Source of the DNA: an uncultured Bacteroidales bacterium
GTDB lineage: Bacteria > Bacteroidota > Bacteroidia > Bacteroidales > G3-4614
Assembly (NCBI GenBank): GCA_949297125.1
Contig: CASFRS010000020.1
Span: forward strand, 1-64,000
Reading direction: 5' to 3'
Length of the DNA stretch: 64,000 nucleotides
The position numbers were made by a program, and so were the translations under genes. The notes beneath the pieces were generated by a model. That model saw only the letters and a list, made by a program, of their open reading frames with translations. It did not search any database and was not told the origin of the DNA. Of the stretch, positions 63,030 to 64,000 are shown in pieces. Numbering within the stretch: the first letter of the stretch is position 1; every line of letters begins with the position of its first letter.

Positions 63030-64000
63030 ATGCGCGAGAGACGGCCGATAGAGTTGTTGTCGCCAGCCCGCGATATATCCACCGCAAAAGAAGCGATACT
63101 CCACGGGGCCGATGCCGTATATATCGGTGCGCCCCGTTTCAGCGCACGGGCGGCTGCAGGCAATACGGTGGAAGATATAGCCATGCTTGCCGAGTATGCC
63201 CATACGTACAGGGTAAAAGTATATGTTGCGCTCAATACCATACTCCGCGATGACGAACTTTCTGAGGCGGAACGGATAATCCGGGACCTGTACCGCGCCG
63301 GGGCCGATGCCCTGATAGTTCAGGACATGGCGGTAATGAAACTCGACATTCCCCCGATACCTCTTCATGCAAGCACCCAGTGCCACAACGCAACCCCGCA
63401 GAAAGTCCGTTTCTTGCAGGATGCAGGGTTCGCGCAGGTGGTTCTGGCCCGTGAGCTTACTGTAAAAGAAATTAAGGAGATTGCCGGTTGCACCGACGTT
63501 CCCCTTGAAGTCTTCATACACGGGGCGTTGTGTGTAAGTTACAGCGGCCGTTGCTATCTGAGCAGGGCATTGAGCGGACGGAGCGCAAACCGCGGGGAGT
63601 GTGCGCAATGCTGCCGCCTTCCGTACGAACTCTCCGATGCCAATGGACGGACCCTTATCAAGGAGTCGTATCTTCTCTCCCTGAAAGACATGAACCGCAG
63701 TGAATACGTGGAGGACCTGCTTGACGCAGGGGTAACGTCGCTGAAAATCGAGGGGCGTCTGAAGGATGCCTCCTACGTAAAGAACATAACCGCATACTAT
63801 CGCCAGCTGCTCGACGGCATATTCGCCCGCCGCCCGGAATACCGGCGTTCTTCGTCGGGGAAAAGCATTATAGGCTTTACGCCCGACCCCGATAAAAGTT
63901 TCAATCGCGGGTTTACCCCGTATTTTTGCGACCAGCCGTCGTTCGGTATTGTCTCATCGCGCTTTACTCCCAAATCCACAGGCGAATATATGGGCAGGCT
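63030..64000 (+). CDS. U32 peptidase-family protein, cut by the window end
   Basis: The first 323 codons are present and no stop is reached. The N-terminus reads I-E-L-L-S-P-A-R-D, then G-A-D-A-V-Y-I-G and A-R-A-A-A-G-N, followed by F-I-H-G-A-L-C-V-S-Y-S-G-R-C-Y-L-S, the U32 signature, and C-A-Q-C-C-R. Members once annotated as peptidases include RlhA and TrhP, which make hydroxycytidine or hydroxyuridine in RNA; this may be such a protein. It follows metA after 4 bases. Confidence 0.88.
   Translation, partial: MRERRPIELLSPARDISTAKEAILHGADAVYIGAPRFSARAAAGNTVEDIAMLAEYAHTYRVKVYVALNTILRDDELSEAERIIRDLYRAGADALIVQDMAVMKLDIPPIPLHASTQCHNATPQKVRFLQDAGFAQVVLARELTVKEIKEIAGCTDVPLEVFIHGALCVSYSGRCYLSRALSGRSANRGECAQCCRLPYELSDANGRTLIKESYLLSLKDMNRSEYVEDLLDAGVTSLKIEGRLKDASYVKNITAYYRQLLDGIFARRPEYRRSSSGKSIIGFTPDPDKSFNRGFTPYFCDQPSFGIVSSRFTPKSTGEYMGR

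Overview
The window comes from a member of the Bacteroidota, most likely order Bacteroidales. The evidence is the promoter style (TTTG about 19 bases upstream of TAnnTTTG, found ahead of many genes), weak ribosome binding sites, and families typical of the phylum: a BACON lipoprotein, a PCMD lipoprotein with a barrel partner, a DUF3332 lipoprotein, the rpsF-rpsR-rplI block, type B L31 and NamZ. The family cannot be fixed from the sequence; Rikenellaceae is only a guess. Base composition looks close to 50% GC. Isoleucine is written very largely with ATA, even in housekeeping genes. No rRNA, tRNA, CRISPR array, transposase or phage gene was found.

Layout. Positions 1-600 hold a probable small structured RNA on the minus strand. 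Next come a secreted alpha/beta hydrolase (minus) and the plus-strand ribosomal block rpsF-rpsR-rplI, then coaX, an outer-membrane protein, lptC, a membrane-anchored peptidyl-prolyl isomerase and rlmN. From 9.7 to 15.4 kb pdxA runs into five inositol-lipid genes: nucleotidyltransferase, ATP-grasp protein, CDP-alcohol phosphatidyltransferase, HAD phosphatase and, from its own promoter, myo-inositol-1-phosphate synthase. From 15.7 to 24 kb lie a BACON lipoprotein, a small lipoprotein, an acyltransferase, glyA and a minus-strand operon pyrB-pyrI-flavin reductase-barrel protein. From 24 to 34 kb are a class A penicillin-binding protein, an OmpA-family protein, a PHP-type phosphatase, L31, Hsp20, a small secreted protein, NamZ and AsnA. 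Two groups of a 225-bp repeat family sit in this part, each directly upstream of a gene promoter.

From about 35.6 to 52.3 kb is a surface polysaccharide locus: four GT4/GT2 glycosyltransferases plus one on the flank, a FrhB-like iron-sulfur protein, a polysaccharide pyruvyltransferase, Wza, Wzc, Wzy, Wzx, a radical SAM/SPASM enzyme, a small lipoprotein and Wzi. The gene set describes Wzy-dependent assembly: repeat units are built in the cytoplasm, flipped by Wzx, polymerised by Wzy under Wzc control, exported through Wza and retained with the help of Wzi. No priming sugar-phosphate transferase and no UpxY/UpxZ regulators are present in the window.

The rest (52.4-64 kb) holds a DUF3332 lipoprotein, a second acyltransferase, an MltF-type lytic transglycosylase, a peptide deformylase carrying a lipoprotein signal, a Dabb protein coupled to a cytoplasmic alpha-amylase-family enzyme, prs, the PCMD/barrel pair, metA and a U32 peptidase-family gene cut by the window edge.
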